A stretch of DNA of 64,000 nt from Halomonas getboli (GCF_023094245.1 NZ_JALMEW010000002.1:475689-539688), one strand, 5' to 3'. Positions 1 through 9,858 are shown, counted from the first letter of the stretch. Translations and numbers: made by a program. The notes: generated by a model not told the origin, from the letters alone.

Positions 1-90
1 CGCCCTCGCTCTGGCCTGAAGCCAAGATAGGGAATATCCTCATCTAACGTGCAAGACGCGCCCCGTCACAGGGAGAAAGCGTCCGACAAC

Positions 91-1239
91 ATGGAGACAG
101 CAATGGCCGGCTTACTGCCCGATGTCGACCCCGATGGACTGCTCGAGTACTCGGTGGTCTACACGGATCGTTCCCTCAACCACATGTCGCAGTGCTTCCA
201 GCAGGTGATGCGCGACATTTCCACCTCGCTGAAACGCGTCTATCGCGCCCACTCGACGGTCATCATTCCCGGCAGCGGCACCTTCGGCATGGAGGCCGTC
301 GCGCGGCAGTTCGCCACCGACCGGCGCTGCCTGGTCATCCGCAACGGCTGGTTCAGCTACCGCTGGCACCAAATCCTGGAGCGCGGCCAGATCCCGTCCG
401 ATCTCTATGTGCGCAAGGCGGTGCGGCTCGACGACGACGATCCGACCTCGCCCTTCACGCCGCCGCCCATCGAGGAAGTGCTCGAGGCGATCCACGACCA
501 GCAGCCCGATCTGGTGTTCGCGCCCCACGTCGAGACCTCGTCCGGCGTGAAGCTGCCCGACGACTACATCCAGCGCCTGGCCGAGGCCATCCACGAGCAG
601 AACGGCCTGCTGGTGCTCGACTGCATCGCCTCCGGCACCGACTGGGTCGACATGCAGGACACCGGCGTCGACATCCTGATCAGCGCCCCGCAGAAGGGCT
701 GGAGCGGCTCGCCCTGCTGCGCCATGGTGATGATGTCGCGCCTGGCCCGCGAGATCATCGAGGAGACCGAAAGCTCGAGCTTCGCCTGCGACCTCAAGAA
801 GTGGCTGTCGATCATGGAGACCTACGAGGCCGGCGGCCACGCCTATCACGCCACCCTGCCCACCGATGCCCTGCGCATCCTGCGCGATGCCGTGGCCGAG
901 GCCGAGGCCTACGGTCTGGAGAAGCTCCGCGACGAACAGCTCGAGCTCGGGCGACGGGTGCGCGAGCGCCTTGCCGAGCATGGCTACCGGAGCGTAGCGG
1001 CCCCCGGCTTCGAGGCACCCGGCGTGGTGGTGAGTTACACCCGGGATCCCGATCTCCCCATCAAGTTCGCCGCCAACGGCCTGCAGGTCGCCGCCGGCGT
1101 GCCGCTGATGTGCAACGAGGGCGATGACTTCCGCACCTTCCGCATCGGCCTGTTCGGCTTCGACAAGCTGCACGACGTCGATCGCACCCTGGCGACCCTC
1201 GACAAGGCCCTGACGCATATCGAGAGCACCGATATCTAG
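91..1239 (+). CDS. PLP-dependent class V aminotransferase (alanine-glyoxylate type)
   Basis: Predicted pyridoxal-phosphate enzyme of fold type I, class V, closest in feel to alanine-glyoxylate or serine-pyruvate aminotransferases, 382 aa. Seen: the PLP-lysine context SAPQKGWSG with Lys202, an Asp at 177 in LLVLDC for the cofactor ring nitrogen, and an N-terminal PGSGTFGMEA phosphate-binding region. The reading frame stays open to a GTG at 49, but ATG 91 has GGAGAAAG about 11 bases upstream; ATG 103 is an alternative. It stands alone and converges on the next gene across a palindromic terminator. The amino donor cannot be assigned from sequence alone. Confidence 0.8.
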   Translation: METAMAGLLPDVDPDGLLEYSVVYTDRSLNHMSQCFQQVMRDISTSLKRVYRAHSTVIIPGSGTFGMEAVARQFATDRRCLVIRNGWFSYRWHQILERGQIPSDLYVRKAVRLDDDDPTSPFTPPPIEEVLEAIHDQQPDLVFAPHVETSSGVKLPDDYIQRLAEAIHEQNGLLVLDCIASGTDWVDMQDTGVDILISAPQKGWSGSPCCAMVMMSRLAREIIEETESSSFACDLKKWLSIMETYEAGGHAYHATLPTDALRILRDAVAEAEAYGLEKLRDEQLELGRRVRERLAEHGYRSVAAPGFEAPGVVVSYTRDPDLPIKFAANGLQVAAGVPLMCNEGDDFRTFRIGLFGFDKLHDVDRTLATLDKALTHIESTDI

Positions 1240-1267
1240 CCGAATCAGGCGTCATCACGACGAACGC

Positions 1268-1295
1268 CGAAGGGCGGCCCGCGGGCCGCCCTTCG
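1268..1295. terminator. Bidirectional hairpin between convergent genes
   Basis: Perfect 28-bp palindrome with 14-bp arms (CGAAGGGCGGCCCG and its reverse complement), lying between the stop codons of the aminotransferase and the Yip1-like gene. There is no clear T-run on either side, so it could act as a weak or Rho-assisted bidirectional terminator or protect both 3' ends. Confidence 0.6.
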
Positions 1296-1323
1296 ACGTT
1301 CTTGCGGGACTCGCCCGAGGGTA

Positions 1324-1932
1324 TCAGCTACCGATCAGGGACAGGATGATGCGTTCGCCATAGCCCCACAGCAGCACGGTGATGCCCAGCAGCGCCTCCA
1401 GCACCAGCACCCCGATGCCCAGGGTCGCACTGGAGACGATGAAGCCCTCCTCGCTGTCGATGCCGAGGAAGGACGGGATACCGAGATACAGCAGATAGGC
1501 CGTATAGCAGAGCCCGATCACCCCGGCCAGCATGCACAGCCAGATCAGCGGATAGATCGCCACGATGCCGCTGACGAACATCGGCGTGGCCACATAGCCG
1601 GCGAACACGATGCACTGGCTCTGGCTCGGCGGCTTGGTGAAACGCTTGGCCATGTAACGGATCACCTTGCCCACCGCATAGACGGCCGCCAGGATCACCA
1701 GATAGAAGACGATCCCGGCGCCCAGGGCGTCAAGATAGCCCAGCTGAATGGTCGTGCCCCCACCGAGACTCCACCCCACCTGGGTGGTGCCGATGTAGGA
1801 ACAGACGACGGGAATGGCTGCCAGCAGCAGCACGTGGTGCTCGTAGAGGTGGGTGAGCGTCTCGCGCTCTTCCTTGATCTGCTGCCACTCGCGCTTCGGA
1901 TGGGCAAGGATGCCCCAGGCATGTGTCAACAT
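1324..1932 (-). CDS. Yip1-family inner membrane protein
   Basis: 202-aa integral membrane protein of the bacterial Yip1 type; function unknown. The N terminus (LTHAWGILAHPKREWQQI) is a short amphipathic segment typical of the family, followed by about five hydrophobic helices separated by short loops. The chosen ATG at 1932 has a strong GGAGG site; the longer in-frame start at 1974 would add a Gly/Pro-rich stretch unlike the family. Its neighbour on the same strand is cyoE, about 100 bp downstream, so it could be cotranscribed into no known partner. No catalytic residues are visible. Confidence 0.7.
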   Translation of the reverse strand: MLTHAWGILAHPKREWQQIKEERETLTHLYEHHVLLLAAIPVVCSYIGTTQVGWSLGGGTTIQLGYLDALGAGIVFYLVILAAVYAVGKVIRYMAKRFTKPPSQSQCIVFAGYVATPMFVSGIVAIYPLIWLCMLAGVIGLCYTAYLLYLGIPSFLGIDSEEGFIVSSATLGIGVLVLEALLGITVLLWGYGERIILSLIGS

Positions 1933-2038
1933 GGCACTCCCTCCTGCCGGGGACGGGCCAGGGCGGCCCGCCACACGTGTGTCTTCACCGGCAAGTATAG
2001 GCAGAGACCGGGGAGGTCTTCCGCCAACGGTAGAGCGC

Positions 2039-2941
2039 TTACCCCAGGGCAGCCATCAACGGTGTGGTCGGCAGCAGGCTGGATTCCACCGACATCATCA
2101 CGCTCAGTGCGGTGATGGTGAGGATGGAAAAGCCGAAGACGCGCTTGGCCCAACGCTCGGCGTTGGTGGTCCAGTAGCCCTGCATGGCCAGGTACAGCCA
2201 GTAGATGCCCATCACCAGCGCCACGGCGAAATAGCCCGGTCCGGCATAGCCGGCCACGCTCAGCGCCAGGGAGGCAAAGACGAAGGCTACCACGTAGCCC
2301 AGGATGTAGTGCTTGGCGGTACCGATGCCGCGCACCACGGGCAGAACGGGAATCTTCGCCGCCTCGTAGTCCTTGAAGCGGAAGATGGCGATGGCATAGG
2401 AGTGCGGCATCTGCCACAGGCAGAAGATCACCAGCAGCGTCAGCGCACCGACATCGAACTGGCCGGACACCGCACAGTAGCCCACCACCGGCGGCATGGC
2501 GCCGGACAGGCTACCCACTAGGGTGCCATACTCGGAGCTACGCTTCAGCCACAGGCTGTAGGCACCCACGTAAATGGCGAACCCGAAGGCCGCCAGGCCC
2601 ACGGTCAAGGCGTTGGTGAACACCGCCAGCAGCGCGAAGCCCGCGACCCCCAGGAGGGTCGCGAAGCGCAGCGTCTCAGCGACCGACAGCCGCCCCTGCA
2701 CGAGGGGCCGGCTGCGAGTACGCTCCATCACCGCATCGATATCGCGATCGATGACGTTGTTGTAGGCGCACCCGGACGCGATCACCAGGGACAATCCTGC
2801 CAGCGTGGCCAGCAGCAGCCAGGGATCGATCTGGCCCTGGGCGGCCAGGAAGAAGCCGCCCAGTACCGAGATGGCATTGCCACCGATGATCCCCGGCTTG
2901 GTCAGAGCCAGATAGTCCCGACGCCGAGAGGAGGTCGCCAT
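2039..2941 (-). CDS. cyoE: Protohaem IX farnesyltransferase (haem O synthase)
   Basis: Makes haem O from haem B and farnesyl diphosphate in the inner membrane, supplying the cofactor of the cytochrome bo3 oxidase encoded just upstream. 300 aa, UbiA prenyltransferase fold with about nine membrane helices. The prenyl-diphosphate binding motif NxxxDxxxD is present (Asn61, Asp65, Asp69) followed by ERTRSRPL. The ATG overlaps the cyoD stop by one base (TGATG), so translation is coupled. It is the last gene of the cyo operon. An in-frame start further up (2983) lies inside cyoD and is less likely. Confidence 0.95.
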   Translation of the reverse strand: MATSSRRRDYLALTKPGIIGGNAISVLGGFFLAAQGQIDPWLLLATLAGLSLVIASGCAYNNVIDRDIDAVMERTRSRPLVQGRLSVAETLRFATLLGVAGFALLAVFTNALTVGLAAFGFAIYVGAYSLWLKRSSEYGTLVGSLSGAMPPVVGYCAVSGQFDVGALTLLVIFCLWQMPHSYAIAIFRFKDYEAAKIPVLPVVRGIGTAKHYILGYVVAFVFASLALSVAGYAGPGYFAVALVMGIYWLYLAMQGYWTTNAERWAKRVFGFSILTITALSVMMSVESSLLPTTPLMAALG

Positions 2942-3270
2942 CACCCGATCATCATGTTGAGATGCAGGTTGTGCATGATCCATAAGGAACCTCCGATGAC
3001 CAGGACCAGGATCGACACGGTGAAGACGAAGGCCGTGACGTTCCAGCCTTCATCGGTCTTGGTGCTCATGTGCATGAACAGGATCAACTGCACGAGCACC
3101 TGAGCCACCGCGGTAGCCACGATGATCAGCACGGTGGCCGAAGTGGCGAAGGATCCCGTCATCACCACCCCGAACGGGATGATGGTCAGCACGATGGACA
3201 GGATCAAGCCGATCACATAGGACTTGACGCTGCCGTGGCTCTGCTCGGCATGAGAGGCGTGTCCGCTCAT
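2941..3270 (-). CDS. cyoD: Cytochrome bo3 ubiquinol oxidase subunit IV
   Basis: Small accessory subunit of the proton-pumping bo3 quinol oxidase, 109 aa, the usual length. The short His-containing N terminus is followed by three hydrophobic helices, including [19 protein letters not shown], a conserved family stretch. It sits in canonical order between cyoC (one-base gap) and cyoE (one-base overlap). It has no catalytic residues and is thought to help assembly of subunit I. Confidence 0.95.
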   Translation of the reverse strand: MSGHASHAEQSHGSVKSYVIGLILSIVLTIIPFGVVMTGSFATSATVLIIVATAVAQVLVQLILFMHMSTKTDEGWNVTAFVFTVSILVLVIGGSLWIMHNLHLNMMIG

Positions 3271-3271
3271 A

Positions 3272-3886
3272 TCACAGGACTCCCATCAGGTAGACGAAGG
3301 AGAAGACGCAGATCCAGACAATGTCCAGGAAGTGCCAGAACAGGCTCAGGCACATGATCCGCGGGCGCGTCATGTCGGTCAGCCCCTTGGTCTGCACCTG
3401 GATCAGCATCACCAGGATCCAGATCAGGCCGAAGGTCACGTGCAGACCGTGGGTGCCGACCAGGGTGAAGAAGGCCGACAGGAAGGCGCTGCGATCCGGA
3501 CCGAAGCCTTCATGGATCAGGTGCTGGAACTCGTAGACTTCCATGCCGACGAAGCCTGCGCCAAGCAGGAAGGTGATCGCCAGCCAGGCCTTCACCTGGG
3601 ACGCGCGATCGGCGTTCATCGCCAGCACCGCCATCCCGTAGGTGAAGCTGGAGAACAGCAGCAGGAAGGTCTCGACCAGAACGAAGGGCAGTTCGAAGAT
3701 CTCACCGGGCGTCGGACCATCGGCCGTGCCCTTGAGGAGCACGGCGAAGGTGGCGAACAGCGACCCGAAGATGATCAGGTCGCTCATCAGGTAGACCCAG
3801 AACCCGAAGAGCTTGGTGCCCGAGGTGTCGTGGTGATCGTGCTCGTGAGCATGATCCCCGTGGTTGCTCAGGGTATCAGTAGACAT
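3272..3886 (-). CDS. cyoC: Cytochrome bo3 ubiquinol oxidase subunit III
   Basis: Haem-copper oxidase subunit III, 204 aa, five membrane helices. The N terminus is unusually His-rich ([15 protein letters not shown]), which is common among cyoC proteins but strong here. Conserved family stretches are [24 protein letters not shown] and [13 protein letters not shown]. Start and stop overlap or abut the neighbours: its ATG shares a base with the cyoB stop. Partner of CyoA, CyoB and CyoD in the terminal oxidase. Confidence 0.95.
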   Translation of the reverse strand: MSTDTLSNHGDHAHEHDHHDTSGTKLFGFWVYLMSDLIIFGSLFATFAVLLKGTADGPTPGEIFELPFVLVETFLLLFSSFTYGMAVLAMNADRASQVKAWLAITFLLGAGFVGMEVYEFQHLIHEGFGPDRSAFLSAFFTLVGTHGLHVTFGLIWILVMLIQVQTKGLTDMTRPRIMCLSLFWHFLDIVWICVFSFVYLMGVL

Positions 3887-5910
3887 TACGCCTGCCCCCC
3901 TACCTGGGATGCATAGGTTGAAGACTGCGGAACGCCACGCTCGACGCTCTTACGGTGCTCGCGCTCGATGCGCTCGACTTCCGCGGCGGGCACGTAGTAG
4001 TCGACGTCTTCACGGAAGATGCGCGCCATGAACACACCGAACATGCCGAGACCACCGACGATGGCGAGCCACCAGATGTGCCAGATCAGGGCGAAGCCGA
4101 ACACGATGGAGAGACCACCGATGACCGGACCTTCCCAGGTGTCCTTGGGCATGTGAATGTCCTGATAGGGACCTTCGGACAGCGGCGTCTTGCCACCGTT
4201 CTCTTGCTTCATGCGCCAGAAGTCGTCGACACCCTGGATCTCGGGCAGATGCGCGAAGTTGTAGAACTGCGCGGGAGAAGAGGTCGCCCACTCCAGGGTA
4301 CGGCCGTCCCAGGGATCGCCGGTGAGGTCCAGGTTCTGCTTGCGATCGCGGATACTGACGTAGAACTGGATCACGGTGCAGGCAATACCGCACATGATGA
4401 TCACGGCACCGACCCAGGCGACGATCATCAGCGGCTGCCAGTCACTGTTGGCGTAGGACTGCATGCGACGCACGGCACCGAAGAAGCTCAGCACGTACAG
4501 CGGCATGAAGGCAACGTAGAAACCGACCAGCCAGCACCAGAAGGAGCGCTTGCCCCACTTCTCGTTGAGGGTGAAGCCGAAGGCCTTCGGGAACCAATAG
4601 GTCAGGCCCGCCAGCATGCCGAACACCACGCCGCCGATGATGACGTTGTGGAAGTGGGCGATGACGAACAGGCTGTTGTGCAGCACGAAGTTGGCCGCCG
4701 GAATGGACAGCATCACACCGGTCATGCCACCGATGGAGAAGGTGATGATGAAGCCCAGGGTCCACAGCACCGGCGAGGTGAACTCGATCCGGCCGCGGTA
4801 CATGGTGAACAGCCAGTTGAAGATCTTCACCCCTGTCGGGATGGCGATGATCATCGTCATGATGCCGAAGAAGGCATTGACGTTGGCGCCGGCGCCCATG
4901 GTGAAGAAGTGGTGCAGCCAGACGATGAACGACAGCACGGTGATGGCGACGGTCGCCCACACCATGGTGCCGTAGCCGAACAGACGCTTGCGCGCGAAGG
5001 TCGCGATGACCTCGGAGAACACACCGAACGCCGGCAGGATGAGGATGTAAACCTCAGGATGGCCCCAGGCCCAGATGAGGTTGACGTACATCATCATGTT
5101 GCCGCCGAAATCGTTGGTGAAGAAGTGCATCCCCAGGTAACGATCGAGCGTCAGCAGTGCGATGGTCGCGGTCAGGATCGGGAAAGAAGCGATGATCAGG
5201 ACGTTCGCGCACAGCGATGTCCAGGTGAAAATGGGCATGCGGAAGAGCTTCATGCCCTTGGTGCGCATCTTGATGATGGTGACGAAGAAGTTGATACCGG
5301 TCAGGGTCGTGCCGATACCCGATATCTGCAGCGCCCATATCCAGTAATCCACCCCGACGCCGGGACTGTACTCTATGCCCGATAGTGGCGCATAGGCCAG
5401 CCAGCCGGTCTGGGCGAACTCACCCACCACCAGGGAGATGTTGACCAACACCACGCCCGCCGCGAACAGCCAGAAGCTCAGGTTGTTCATAAACGGGAAG
5501 GCCACGTCACGCGCACCGATCTGCAGCGGCACCACCAGGTTCATCAGACCGATGACCATGGGCATGGCGACGAAGAAGATCATGATCACGCCGTGGGCGG
5601 AGAAGATCTGGTCATAGTGGTGCGGCGGCAGAAAGCCTTCGGCACCACCCGCGGCCAGCGCCTGCTGGCTGCGCATCATGATGGCGTCGGCGAAGCCGCG
5701 AATCAGCATCACCAGCGCCACGAGGAAGTACATGATGCCGAGCTTCTTGTGGTCGATGGAAGTGATCCATTCCGTCCACAGATAGCCCCACTTCTTGAAG
5801 TAGGTCAGCGCTCCCACCAGCGCGAGCCCACCGATCGCGATGACCGCAGCGGTCACCATGATGATCGGCTCGTGGAAAGGAATCGCCTCCAGAGTCAGTT
5901 TTCCGAACAT
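3886..5910 (-). CDS. cyoB: Cytochrome bo3 ubiquinol oxidase subunit I
   Basis: Catalytic subunit that reduces O2 to water with electrons from ubiquinol and pumps protons. 674 aa, close to the 663 aa of E. coli CyoB. All metal ligands are visible at the E. coli numbers: His106 and His421 for the low-spin haem, His419 for the high-spin haem, and His284, His333 and His334 for CuB, with the cross-linked Tyr288 in HPEVY. Fifteen or so membrane helices. Second gene of the operon, three bases after cyoA. Confidence 0.98.
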   Translation of the reverse strand: MFGKLTLEAIPFHEPIIMVTAAVIAIGGLALVGALTYFKKWGYLWTEWITSIDHKKLGIMYFLVALVMLIRGFADAIMMRSQQALAAGGAEGFLPPHHYDQIFSAHGVIMIFFVAMPMVIGLMNLVVPLQIGARDVAFPFMNNLSFWLFAAGVVLVNISLVVGEFAQTGWLAYAPLSGIEYSPGVGVDYWIWALQISGIGTTLTGINFFVTIIKMRTKGMKLFRMPIFTWTSLCANVLIIASFPILTATIALLTLDRYLGMHFFTNDFGGNMMMYVNLIWAWGHPEVYILILPAFGVFSEVIATFARKRLFGYGTMVWATVAITVLSFIVWLHHFFTMGAGANVNAFFGIMTMIIAIPTGVKIFNWLFTMYRGRIEFTSPVLWTLGFIITFSIGGMTGVMLSIPAANFVLHNSLFVIAHFHNVIIGGVVFGMLAGLTYWFPKAFGFTLNEKWGKRSFWCWLVGFYVAFMPLYVLSFFGAVRRMQSYANSDWQPLMIVAWVGAVIIMCGIACTVIQFYVSIRDRKQNLDLTGDPWDGRTLEWATSSPAQFYNFAHLPEIQGVDDFWRMKQENGGKTPLSEGPYQDIHMPKDTWEGPVIGGLSIVFGFALIWHIWWLAIVGGLGMFGVFMARIFREDVDYYVPAAEVERIEREHRKSVERGVPQSSTYASQVGGQA

Positions 5911-5913
5911 AAT

Positions 5914-6885
5914 TTACTCCGCTGCCTCCGCGCTCACAGACTCGCCATGGGCGTCGGCGGCTTCTTCGCCGTGGCCAGCGCCATGGCCTTCGCCCGCGAG
6001 GGCCGCCATGTACTCGGCGTGACGACCGCCAGCCTTGAAGCTCTTGATGATGCTCTCGTAGAGAGAGGGGGATACCTCGGAGAAGTACTCGACCGGATTG
6101 GCCTCGCTGGGCGCGGCCAGGGCATAGTACTCATCGGGATAGGTCAGGGACTCGGACGATTCGCGCACCTTCTCGACCCAGGCATCGAAATCCTGCTGGG
6201 TGCCCACATGGGCGTCGAAGATCATGTCGGCGAAGCCCGCGCCGCTGTAGTTGGTAGAGCGACCGGCGTAGACGCCCGGCTCATCGGCGACCAGGTGGAC
6301 GTCGTTATCCATGCCGGCCATGGCATAGATCTGACTGCCCAGACGCGGGATGAAGAACGAGTTCATCACGGAGCCCGAGGTGACACGGAAGTGCACCGGG
6401 GTATCCTCGGGGAAGGCCAGCTCGTTGACGGTGGCGATGCCCTGCTCGGGATAGATGAACAGCCACTTCCAATCCAGCGAAACGGCCTGGATCTCGATGG
6501 GATCCTGCTGTTCTGCGGTCGGCTCGATCGGCTTGTGCGGGTCCAGGCTGTGCGAGGTGTACCAGGTCAACACCGCCAGGAAGACGATGATCACACAGGG
6601 TACGAACCACACGACCGCCTCGATCAGATTGGAATGGTGCCAATCCGGGCGGTAGGAGGCTTCGCGGTTACTGCGGCGATAGCGCCAGGCGAAGAGCAGC
6701 GTCATCACGATCACGGGAATGACCACGATCTGCATCAGACCGAAGGACGTGAGGATCAGGGTTCGCTGTTCTTCCCCGATCTGGCCCTTGGGGTCCAGCA
6801 GTGCCGAGCTGCACCCCGCCAGCAACAGGGGCAACACCGCCAGCAGCAAGACTCCGAGCTTGCGCAGGTGGGGAGTTCGATTCAT
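5914..6885 (-). CDS. cyoA: Cytochrome bo3 ubiquinol oxidase subunit II (lipoprotein)
   Basis: Membrane-anchored subunit II, 323 aa. A lipoprotein signal peptide ends in LLLAGC with Cys25 as the lipidated residue. Two transmembrane helices follow (around 45-65 and 90-110), then the periplasmic cupredoxin domain with the [18 protein letters not shown] stretch. Like other quinol oxidases it lacks the CuA ligand set. The last 30 residues are a Gly/His/Glu/Ala-rich tail ([18 protein letters not shown]), longer and more His-rich than in E. coli. First gene of cyoABCDE; GAGG sits upstream of the ATG. Confidence 0.96.
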   Translation of the reverse strand: MNRTPHLRKLGVLLLAVLPLLLAGCSSALLDPKGQIGEEQRTLILTSFGLMQIVVIPVIVMTLLFAWRYRRSNREASYRPDWHHSNLIEAVVWFVPCVIIVFLAVLTWYTSHSLDPHKPIEPTAEQQDPIEIQAVSLDWKWLFIYPEQGIATVNELAFPEDTPVHFRVTSGSVMNSFFIPRLGSQIYAMAGMDNDVHLVADEPGVYAGRSTNYSGAGFADMIFDAHVGTQQDFDAWVEKVRESSESLTYPDEYYALAAPSEANPVEYFSEVSPSLYESIIKSFKAGGRHAEYMAALAGEGHGAGHGEEAADAHGESVSAEAAE

Positions 6886-7184
6886 GTTTCGACCTCGTCA
6901 GGCTTGGCGACAGGAAAAATCCTGCTGACTAGTAGCAAGCTACACAAAGGCCGAGACCTGTCCTGCGCCGGTTGACCCATGACCGCAGCAAAGGCTAACC
7001 ATCGTGGAAAGGGCTCGGCTCACTCATGGCCAAACCCTCACGAACGCCGTGGTGGCGCGTGCGAAAAGGGTCCGGCCGCAGGGAGCGTATTGTGTAGCAA
7101 ACGAGGAAAAGAGGAAAGTGACGATTTGCCGCAGGGGTGCGCACCACCCGGTCGCGGCGGGCCGCCGCGCCGGCGATGCGACCC
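6886..7184 (-). promoter_or_regulatory. Upstream region of the cyo operon
   Basis: 299-bp gap with no convincing gene between cyoA and the CBS-BON gene, both on the minus strand. It must carry the cyoABCDE promoter. An AGGA-TTTT-TCCT hairpin lies about 25 bases upstream of the cyoA ATG, in the likely leader. I could not pick an unambiguous -35/-10 pair or an ArcA or Fnr box. Short open frames here have no codon pattern of real genes. Confidence 0.45.
7153..7169. terminator. GC-rich hairpin downstream of the CBS-BON gene
   Basis: 17-base inverted repeat with 8-bp arms (CGCGGCGG and CCGCCGCG around a single G), 15 bases beyond the stop of the CBS-BON gene. No T-run follows on the minus strand, so it is at best a weak intrinsic terminator. 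Confidence 0.4.
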
Positions 7185-7865
7185 TCAGTATCCGCCCATT
7201 CCCTTTGGCATGAAACCGATGTGATTCTCGACCGAGGCAACCCCGGGAGCATTTTCCGCCGCCACCTGCACGGCGAGGCGCTGTTCCTGACTGTCGACCA
7301 GCCCCCAGAGTTGCACCTGGCCGTCGCTGACGATCACGTTGAGGCGTTCGACCATCACTCCGGTGTGTCGTTCCACCTCCTTCAGGATAGTGTCGCGAAT
7401 GTCCCGATCTCCGACGCCGGACGGCACCGAAGGTTCCGCCACCGAAAAGGCGCGCAGCAGATTGGCCCGGCTAACGATGCCCACCAGCCGGCCCTCGCGC
7501 ACCACCGGCACCCGCTTGATGCGATGCTTCTCGAGCAGCCGCGCGATCTCAGGCAGCGGGCGGTCCTCGGCAATGGTGACGGGCTCCGGCGTCATGACCT
7601 CGTGGGCCTTGCGGCCATGGGTCTTGACGTACTCCCCGGGATCCGTGATCTCGAACATCCTCAACCACCAGGCCTTGTCGCGCCGATCGTCCTCGGCGCG
7701 TCGGATCAGGTCGCCCTCGCTGACGATGCCAAGCACGCGGTCGTCGTCATCGACGACCGGCACGGCACTGATGCCATGCTCGAGCAGCAGGCTGGCGATC
7801 TCGCGCACCTCGCTGTCCGGCGACACGGTGATCACATGGGGCGTCATGACATCTGCAGCGCGCAT
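7185..7865 (-). CDS. CBS-pair and BON domain protein
   Basis: 226-aa soluble protein. Residues 1-60 and about 88-145 form two CBS motifs (DVMTPHVITVSPDSEVREIASLL and EVMTPEPVTIAEDRPLPEIA), a Bateman module that usually binds adenine nucleotides. Residues about 155-220 form a BON domain (VSDGQVQLWGLVDSQEQRLAV), often linked to membrane or ligand binding. The start at 7865 has GGAG eight bases upstream. Proteins with this layout are common in proteobacteria and are seen as stress or energy-state sensors, but no specific role is proven. It is not clearly part of an operon. Confidence 0.85.
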   Translation of the reverse strand: MRAADVMTPHVITVSPDSEVREIASLLLEHGISAVPVVDDDDRVLGIVSEGDLIRRAEDDRRDKAWWLRMFEITDPGEYVKTHGRKAHEVMTPEPVTIAEDRPLPEIARLLEKHRIKRVPVVREGRLVGIVSRANLLRAFSVAEPSVPSGVGDRDIRDTILKEVERHTGVMVERLNVIVSDGQVQLWGLVDSQEQRLAVQVAAENAPGVASVENHIGFMPKGMGGY

Positions 7866-7973
7866 GGCAACGTCTCCGAGGCTATGAATGAGGCGCGGGA
7901 CACGCCCCTCGCCCCTTCAACATAGCCACTTTCCGGCGTCCGACCTTGACGGCGAGCAAGATCCGACACGACA

Positions 7974-8693
7974 TCAATCGTCGATGCCCTCCTCGGTGAT
8001 CACCTCGTCGATATCCTCGAGCCCTCCGAAGCGGGCCGGGCGCACCATCCCGCGCTTGCTGGCATCGACCACTAATATTCGGCGCTGGGCGGTAGCGATG
8101 GCGGCCTGCTTGGGCGCCACCTCGTGGAAGTGGAAGCAGCTCAGTCCCTGACGCTCGTCCACGCCGGCGGCCGTCAGGAACGCCTTGTTGAGACCGAAGC
8201 CGCGGATCTCCTCGGCCATCTGATCGCTGGAAAAGGAACGCGAGGAATCGTGAAAGGCGCCTCCCAGCAGCCACAGCCGCACGCCTGGCCGCTTGCTGAC
8301 CGCCTCGGCGATATTGAGCGCATAGGTCACGACCGTCAGCGACATGCCATCGGGCAGGCTGGCCGCCAGCGGCGTCAGGGTGGTGCCGCAGTCGATGAAC
8401 AGGGTGTCACCCTCTGCCAGGGTAGCCAGTGCCCGCTCGCACAGCTGCCGCTTGACCTCTGCGTTGCGATCGCGCTGCACGGCCAGGTCATAGACCGACG
8501 CATGGCGCGGATCGCTGGCCAGCATCAGATAGCCGCCGATCAGCACCAGGCTACCGTCGGACCCGGCCAGGTCCCGGCGGATGGTCATCTCCGACACGTC
8601 GCACAGCGCCGCCGCCTCGGCCAGGCGCAGGCTGCCGCCCTGCCCCAGGGCCCGCTGCAGGCGCATCAGCCGCCCTTCACTTCGTTCGTTCAA
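7974..8693 (-). CDS. deoR: Deoxyribonucleoside operon repressor DeoR
   Basis: DeoR/GlpR-family repressor, 239 aa. The N-terminal helix-turn-helix (about 18-41, AAALCDVSEMTIRRDL) matches E. coli DeoR register for register, and the effector domain shows FIDCGTT and the AAGVDERQGLSCF stretch. In E. coli DeoR responds to deoxyribose-5-phosphate. I prefer the TTG at 8693: it has GGGAG five bases upstream, and it gives the same N-terminal length as E. coli DeoR; a GTG at 8699 would overlap that site. It is divergent from the tsx-nupC-deo operon, with two matching operators in the gap. Confidence 0.93.
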   Translation of the reverse strand: MNERSEGRLMRLQRALGQGGSLRLAEAAALCDVSEMTIRRDLAGSDGSLVLIGGYLMLASDPRHASVYDLAVQRDRNAEVKRQLCERALATLAEGDTLFIDCGTTLTPLAASLPDGMSLTVVTYALNIAEAVSKRPGVRLWLLGGAFHDSSRSFSSDQMAEEIRGFGLNKAFLTAAGVDERQGLSCFHFHEVAPKQAAIATAQRRILVVDASKRGMVRPARFGGLEDIDEVITEEGIDD

Positions 8694-8796
8694 CTGCACT
8701 CCCTCTCGCTGTTGACTCTCTCGGGCCCGAGCGGCGTTCGCCGCGCTCGTTCCCCGCGTTGGCGTCCCCGGCCCTTCTGAGGGTTGCGACGCCGAA

Positions 8797-8812
8797 TGTG
8801 ATTAAAATAACA
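8797..8812. promoter_or_regulatory. DeoR-type operator 1
   Basis: TGTGATTAAAATAACA, a 16-mer of the form TGTGA-N6-TAACA. It matches the layout of the E. coli DeoR operator TGTTA-N6-TAACA with one arm mismatch. The first bases also resemble half of a CRP box (TGTGA). Confidence 0.7.
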
Positions 8813-8818
8813 TTGCCA

Positions 8819-8834
8819 TGTTACTCAAATAACA
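8819..8834. promoter_or_regulatory. DeoR-type operator 2
   Basis: TGTTACTCAAATAACA, a 16-mer with perfect TGTTA and TAACA arms separated by six bases, the same arm sequence and spacing as the E. coli DeoR palindrome. It starts 22 bp after operator 1, close to two helical turns. Confidence 0.78.
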
Positions 8835-8971
8835 AGCACGCCGCGCGCCATACCGTTCGCCCGTCACGACCGGGCCCGTGATCCCAGTCGACGTGAGCGA
8901 CGCCCGGCCGCGTGCCCGGCACCTCACCCGACAACAACCGTCACAAACAACGTTCAGAGAAGCCGATCCCC

Positions 8972-9805
8972 ATGACGATTTCCCTCGCTCCCCGCCACAG
9001 CGTTTCCCTGGCCGGCCTGCTGCTGGGCGCCACCGCCCTGCCCGCCGCCGCGTCCGACGATGCCGCCGCCACGGCCCTCACGCCCCAGTGGTCGTTCGCC
9101 AACGTCTCGGTCAACTATCTCGACTGGTCCGACGGCACCGAGGAACGCACCTCGACCAACGCCGCCAAGGGCGACTTCTTCTACCTCGAGCTCGAAGGCG
9201 GCGTCGGCTTCGACTGGGGCGAATTCTACGGTTTCTACGACGCCGAGAACCCGCATAACGATACCGCCGAGGAAGACGGCCGCGACAACCGTCGCAGCGC
9301 CGCCAAGGTCACCTCGCACATCTATCTCGGCGAATCGCCCTTCTCGCTGTACTTCCACGTCTACGATTTCCGCGACTACGGCTACGACAGCGAGGAACAG
9401 GACCGCGTAGTCGGCTTCGGCTATCGCCACACCTTCGCCAATGGCCTGTGGTTCAAGCCGTTCATCGGCAAGGCCTGGGTCGAGAGCGACGGCAACAGCT
9501 ACAGCGGCGAGAACGGCTACATGGCCGGCTGGGTGCTGGGCTACGACTTCCAGGCCTTCGGCGAGGCCTTCAGCCTGACCAACTGGCACGAGCAGACCTT
9601 CGAGCGCGACGACGAGTACCTGCGCAGGAACTACGTCAACGGCCCGGCCGGCGAGCTGGGCACCAACGGCGCCGTGGCGCTGTGGTGGCACCCGATCGAC
9701 GAGATCACCACCGGCGTGCAGTATCGCTATTCGAACAACAAGCTGGGCACCGCCGGCGAGTACCAGAATGCGATGATCTATACCCTGAAGTACAACTTCC
9801 TGTAA
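8972..9805 (+). CDS. tsx: Tsx-like nucleoside-specific outer membrane channel
   Basis: 277-aa outer membrane beta-barrel of the Tsx/OmpK nucleoside-channel family. A Sec signal peptide (about 1-28) ends at PAAAS. The mature part opens with WSFANVSVNYLDW, a Tsx-family signature, has alternating aromatic strands such as FYLELEGGVGFDWGEFYGFYD, and ends in KYNFL, a terminal-aromatic barrel end. The ATG at 8972 follows an in-frame ATG at 8912 that would spoil the signal peptide. First gene of the deoR-controlled operon; it would admit nucleosides for NupC. Confidence 0.85.
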   Translation: MTISLAPRHSVSLAGLLLGATALPAAASDDAAATALTPQWSFANVSVNYLDWSDGTEERTSTNAAKGDFFYLELEGGVGFDWGEFYGFYDAENPHNDTAEEDGRDNRRSAAKVTSHIYLGESPFSLYFHVYDFRDYGYDSEEQDRVVGFGYRHTFANGLWFKPFIGKAWVESDGNSYSGENGYMAGWVLGYDFQAFGEAFSLTNWHEQTFERDDEYLRRNYVNGPAGELGTNGAVALWWHPIDEITTGVQYRYSNNKLGTAGEYQNAMIYTLKYNFL

Positions 9806-9837
9806 CCTGCCGCGCCTCGTGACCCATCGCCGGCCCC

Positions 9838-9858
9838 GAGGCGCGTCGCGCGCGCCTC
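9838..9858 (+). other. Intercistronic hairpin between tsx and nupC
   Basis: Stem of GAGGCGCG and CGCGCCTC with a five-base loop (TCGCG), just after the tsx-like stop. No T-run follows. It may stabilise the upstream message or lower readthrough into nupC. Confidence 0.5.

Larger units (their letters stand above)
8694..8971. promoter_or_regulatory. Divergent deoR / tsx-nupC-deo control region
   Basis: 278-bp gap between deoR and the Tsx-like gene. The AT-rich core around 8795-8835 contrasts with its GC-rich surroundings and carries two DeoR-type operators, listed separately. Promoters for both directions are expected here. No other gene was seen in it. Confidence 0.7.

Noticed and set aside
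3955..5385. 476-aa open frame opposite cyoB
   Set aside because: Low-complexity His/Asp/Glu/Gly-rich translation without any family pattern; it is the antisense shadow of a confident cyoB.
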